Positions 61,887 to 64,000 of a stretch of 64,000 bases of DNA are shown here, one piece after another. The position numbers and the translations under genes were made by a program. How positions within the stretch are numbered: the stretch's first letter is position 1; the number at the start of each line of letters is the position of its first letter. The notes under the pieces were generated by a model that saw only the letters and a program-made list of their open reading frames with translations, was not told the origin of the DNA and did no database searches. This DNA is from Acidimicrobiaceae bacterium (lineage in GTDB: Bacteria; Actinomycetota; Acidimicrobiia; Acidimicrobiales; Aldehydirespiratoraceae): the NCBI GenBank assembly GCA_009845995.1, contig VXYK01000024.1, positions 1-64,000 on the forward strand, written 5' to 3'.

Positions 61887-62999
61887 TCAGTCGAAGGTGA
61901 TTACGCCGCGCACGTTCTTGTTGTTGAGCATGTCTTCGTAGCCCTCGTTGACTTGGTCGAGCGTGTAGGTGTTGGTGATCATCTCGTCGAGTTTGATCTG
62001 ACCTGCCTGATACATCGACAAGAGTTGTGGGATCTCCTGGCGCGGCGAGGTGGAGCCGAACAGGCAGCCTCGTAGCTGCTTGTTCATCATGGCGAACTCG
62101 AACAGGTTCAGTTGCACGTCCATCTGCATCGCGGGAGCGACGGCAGTGGCAACCACAGTTCCACCTTTGCGGGTGAGGAACTGGGCTGGTGCGATCATGT
62201 CGCCGGTGAGAACGCCCGGTGTCAAGATGACGCTGTCGGCCATCACTCCCAAGGTCAATTGGCCGACGAGTTCGGTTGCCTCCTCCATCGAGCCGGCACG
62301 ATGAGTGGCGCCGAACTCCATGGCACTCTCCTGTTTGAACTCCGAGGGATCGACCGCCACCACGTTTTTTGCTCCAGTCACCGCGGCCCCCTGGATTGCG
62401 GCGTGCCCAAGCCCCCCGCAACCCACTATCACTACGGTGTCGCCCGGTTTCACATCGGCCCGATTCACTGCCGAGCCGTAGCCCGTCGTGACCCCGCAAC
62501 TGACCAGGGCAGCCGGTCCTGCGGGGATGTCTTTGTCGATCTTGATCGCTGAATTGACGCTCACCACCATGTGCTCAGCAAATGTGCCCAACTTCAAGAA
62601 GGCACACAGGTCTTCGCCGGTCGAACTGTGGTGACGGAAGCCGCCGCCCATCATCTCGGGTTCCATCAGGTGCGCTCCGAGGTCGCACAAGTTCTGCTGG
62701 CCCGAAGAGCACCAGCGGCATTTGCCGCACGAGGGGATGAACGAACAAGAGATGTGGTCTCCGACTTCGAACTCAGTCACACCCGGGCCTGTGGCCAACA
62801 CCACGCCTGCGCCTTCGTGTCCGCCTACGAGCGGCATCGGTGCCGGCATAGTGCCGTCATGGGCATGTTCGTCTGAGTGACACATGCCCGCGGCCAGGGT
62901 CTTGACGAGGATCTCGTTCTCGGTCGGGTCGTCGAGTTCGATCTCCTCGACGCTCCAGGGGGTGTTGGGTTCGCGGAGAATGGCAGCCCTAGTCTTCAT
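61887..62999 (-). CDS. mycofactocin-type (NDMA-dependent) Zn alcohol dehydrogenase
   Basis: A 370-residue medium-chain Zn alcohol dehydrogenase. The catalytic zinc set is near Cys40, His61 and Glu62 (GGHEGAG), and the structural zinc Cys are at 91, 94, 97 and 105 in CGKCRWCSSGQQNLC. The nucleotide loop is GCGGLG (193-198). The N-terminus MKTRAAILREPNTPWSVEEI and the FIPSCGKCRWC pattern match the Rxyl_3153-type NDMA-dependent group, which holds NAD tightly and passes electrons to mycofactocin. First gene of the operon. Alcohol specificity is unknown. Confidence 0.87.
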   Translation of the reverse strand: MKTRAAILREPNTPWSVEEIELDDPTENEILVKTLAAGMCHSDEHAHDGTMPAPMPLVGGHEGAGVVLATGPGVTEFEVGDHISCSFIPSCGKCRWCSSGQQNLCDLGAHLMEPEMMGGGFRHHSSTGEDLCAFLKLGTFAEHMVVSVNSAIKIDKDIPAGPAALVSCGVTTGYGSAVNRADVKPGDTVVIVGCGGLGHAAIQGAAVTGAKNVVAVDPSEFKQESAMEFGATHRAGSMEEATELVGQLTLGVMADSVILTPGVLTGDMIAPAQFLTRKGGTVVATAVAPAMQMDVQLNLFEFAMMNKQLRGCLFGSTSPRQEIPQLLSMYQAGQIKLDEMITNTYTLDQVNEGYEDMLNNKNVRGVITFD

Positions 63000-63111
63000 G
63001 GTGGTTCCTTCGAGATGGTTTCAACGTCGCTGAACGTAACAGGCTAAGACTCTAAGACGCGCCGGGGCTCAGTAGCCAGACGAAAACGCGAGGTGAATTC
63101 CAACCACGCCT

Positions 63112-63792
63112 CTAGTACGGGAGGCCGACTGCTGTTGTTAGGAACTCCGCGTACGGAGAGGCGGTACGGCAGGCATCGGCGAAGGAGTCGATGAAACCCG
63201 GTGCCGCGACCTCCTCTTCTGTGAACGAGACGGCAGCGATGTGATCTTTGCGCTTGAGGTCTTCGATGTCTGGGTGGTCTGGATCGAATCCCCTCGGCGG
63301 CCGCTTCAGCGACTCTCCACCCAACTCGAACTCCTCAGCGAACCCAGAGGCCTTCAGAGCACCGTGCCAACCCTCGGCGTCGGCGACAATCCGTTCGCGA
63401 ATACGCGTAACGGTGGTGTCGGGCCGCCAGATGCCGACTCCGGCAAAGACATCGTCCGGTCCAAGGTGGAGGTAGAAACCCGGCGCGTGGGCCGACTTGC
63501 CGGCTTCGTGTCGGAAGTGAACTGCCCCATGAGTCTTGTAGGGGGTCTTGTCTTTGGAGAAGCGGATGTCGCGATAGATGCGGAACATGGAACCGCCGTT
63601 GGCGCGCGTATCAGCAACGAAGTGCTTGCTGATCGAGTGCAGATGCGGCTCGAAGTCTGCGATGAAGTTCAGCAGTGGTTCCTTGACATCGCGCTCGTAC
63701 CTCGCCTTGTTGTCCGCGAACCATGGGCGGTTGTTGTTGGCCTGCAACTCGACCAAGAACTGGAATAACTCGGAACTGAAGTGGGTCTGCAC
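63112..63792 (-). CDS. DUF2461 family protein
   Basis: A 226-residue protein of the DUF2461 family (TIGR02453). The N-terminus reads LFQFLVELQANNNRPWFADN, and the family motifs MFRIYRDIRFSKDKTPYKTH and GFYLHLGPDDVFAG are clear. The start is GTG at 63792. The function of the family is unknown. It lies upstream of the alcohol dehydrogenase but is separated by 112 nt, so it may have its own transcript. Confidence 0.9.
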   Translation of the reverse strand: MQTHFSSELFQFLVELQANNNRPWFADNKARYERDVKEPLLNFIADFEPHLHSISKHFVADTRANGGSMFRIYRDIRFSKDKTPYKTHGAVHFRHEAGKSAHAPGFYLHLGPDDVFAGVGIWRPDTTVTRIRERIVADAEGWHGALKASGFAEEFELGGESLKRPPRGFDPDHPDIEDLKRKDHIAAVSFTEEEVAAPGFIDSFADACRTASPYAEFLTTAVGLPY

Positions 63793-63802
63793 GGTCCTGG
63801 TC

Positions 63803-64000
63803 CTAATTCATGGAGAGGCGAGAGGCTAATTCCAGGGACCGATCGCCGAGGAGTGTTGACCCGAGCATCGGATCGGTTGAGCGCGCGACCTGTTGTTTCT
63901 CTCTGAGGTTGGTAGGTCTGAGCTGGAATTTCATGGTTTGGGGGTGTTGGTACACCTCCCAACCGTCGTCGTGGATCTTGTGGTGGCACTCGTCGCAGAC
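63803..64000 (-). CDS. HNH endonuclease, 3' end only (window edge)
   Basis: The last 65 codons of a gene running off the right edge. It begins with VCDECHHKIHDDGWEVYQHP, which matches the C-terminal half of the HNH motif (CxxCHHxIHxxGW) of actinobacterial DUF222/HNH endonucleases, then ends LASRLSMN with TAG at 63803-63805. The upstream part is not visible, so activity and completeness cannot be judged. It lies 10 bp from DUF2461. Confidence 0.75.
   Translation of the reverse strand, partial: VCDECHHKIHDDGWEVYQHPQTMKFQLRPTNLREKQQVARSTDPMLGSTLLGDRSLELASRLSMN

Noticed and set aside
61872..63111. mftA precursor peptide in the mycofactocin operon gaps
   Set aside because: The gaps of the operon are 15 and 55 nt, and the 112-nt gap before the dehydrogenase gave no short peptide ending in the expected Val-Tyr.

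Overview
The window looks like a chromosomal housekeeping region of an actinobacterium (Actinomycetota). The evidence is the gene order rplM-rpsI-glmM-glmS-like-acpS-nnr...tsaE-tsaB-rimI-tsaD-groESL, a CIRCE operator on groESL, acidic tails on L22, S3 and L10, an N-terminally extended NusG, an acyl-ACP thioesterase and a mycofactocin-type alcohol dehydrogenase with its glycosyltransferase. A lineage close to Acidimicrobiia is my inference. Almost all genes lie on the minus strand, so transcription runs mostly from high to low coordinates.

Layout, low to high coordinates. 1-4.7 kb: a possible partial reading frame, an MBL-fold hydrolase (+), an acyl-ACP thioesterase, guaA and a Nudix hydrolase. 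4.7-6.8 kb: groEL-groES with a CIRCE operator overlapping the promoter. 6.8-10.7 kb: the tRNA t6A genes tsaD, tsaB, tsaE with rimI, and a P1-family peptidase. 10.7-12.5 kb: a plus-strand pair of exported proteins of unknown role (a lipoprotein and a PKD-like secreted protein), sitting where alanine racemase is often found. 12.5-19.3 kb: nnr, acpS, an unusual 1157-residue GlmS-like protein and glmM (UDP-GlcNAc supply). 19.3-35.6 kb: rpsI-rplM, truA, the alpha operon, infA (apparently CTG-initiated), adk, secY, and the spc and S10 operons down to rplC.

35.6-38.3 kb: a non-ribosomal island (AI-2E-family permease and lipoprotein). It separates rplC from rpsJ and is bordered on both sides by copies of a dispersed repeat of about 50 bp. 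38.3-43 kb: rpsJ, tuf, fusA, rpsG, rpsL. 43-50.8 kb: rpoC and rpoB with two candidate promoters. 50.8-55.8 kb: a tyrosine-phosphatase-like gene wedged between rplL and rpoB, then rplL, rplJ (with an L10-type leader), rplA, rplK, nusG, secE and tRNA-Trp. 55.9-57.2 kb: an anti-sigma/ECF-sigma pair inserted between tRNA-Trp and tRNA-Met/tRNA-Thr. 57.2-64 kb: an MFS permease, then a four-gene minus-strand operon (mycofactocin-type Zn alcohol dehydrogenase, MoxR-type AAA+ ATPase, VWA protein, MftF-like glycosyltransferase), a DUF2461 protein and the 3' end of an HNH endonuclease gene.

Most of the window makes the translation and transcription machinery (about 30 ribosomal proteins, EF-Tu, EF-G, IF-1, RNA polymerase alpha/beta/beta', NusG, SecE, SecY). 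The most interesting parts are the mycofactocin-linked operon with a MoxR-VWA pair, the enlarged GlmS-like enzyme, the repeat-bounded island inside the ribosomal operon, the phosphatase between rplL and rpoB, the CTG start of infA, and several unrelated short tandem repeats (15-20 bp period) at gene borders. All calls come from reading the sequence; no database search was possible.
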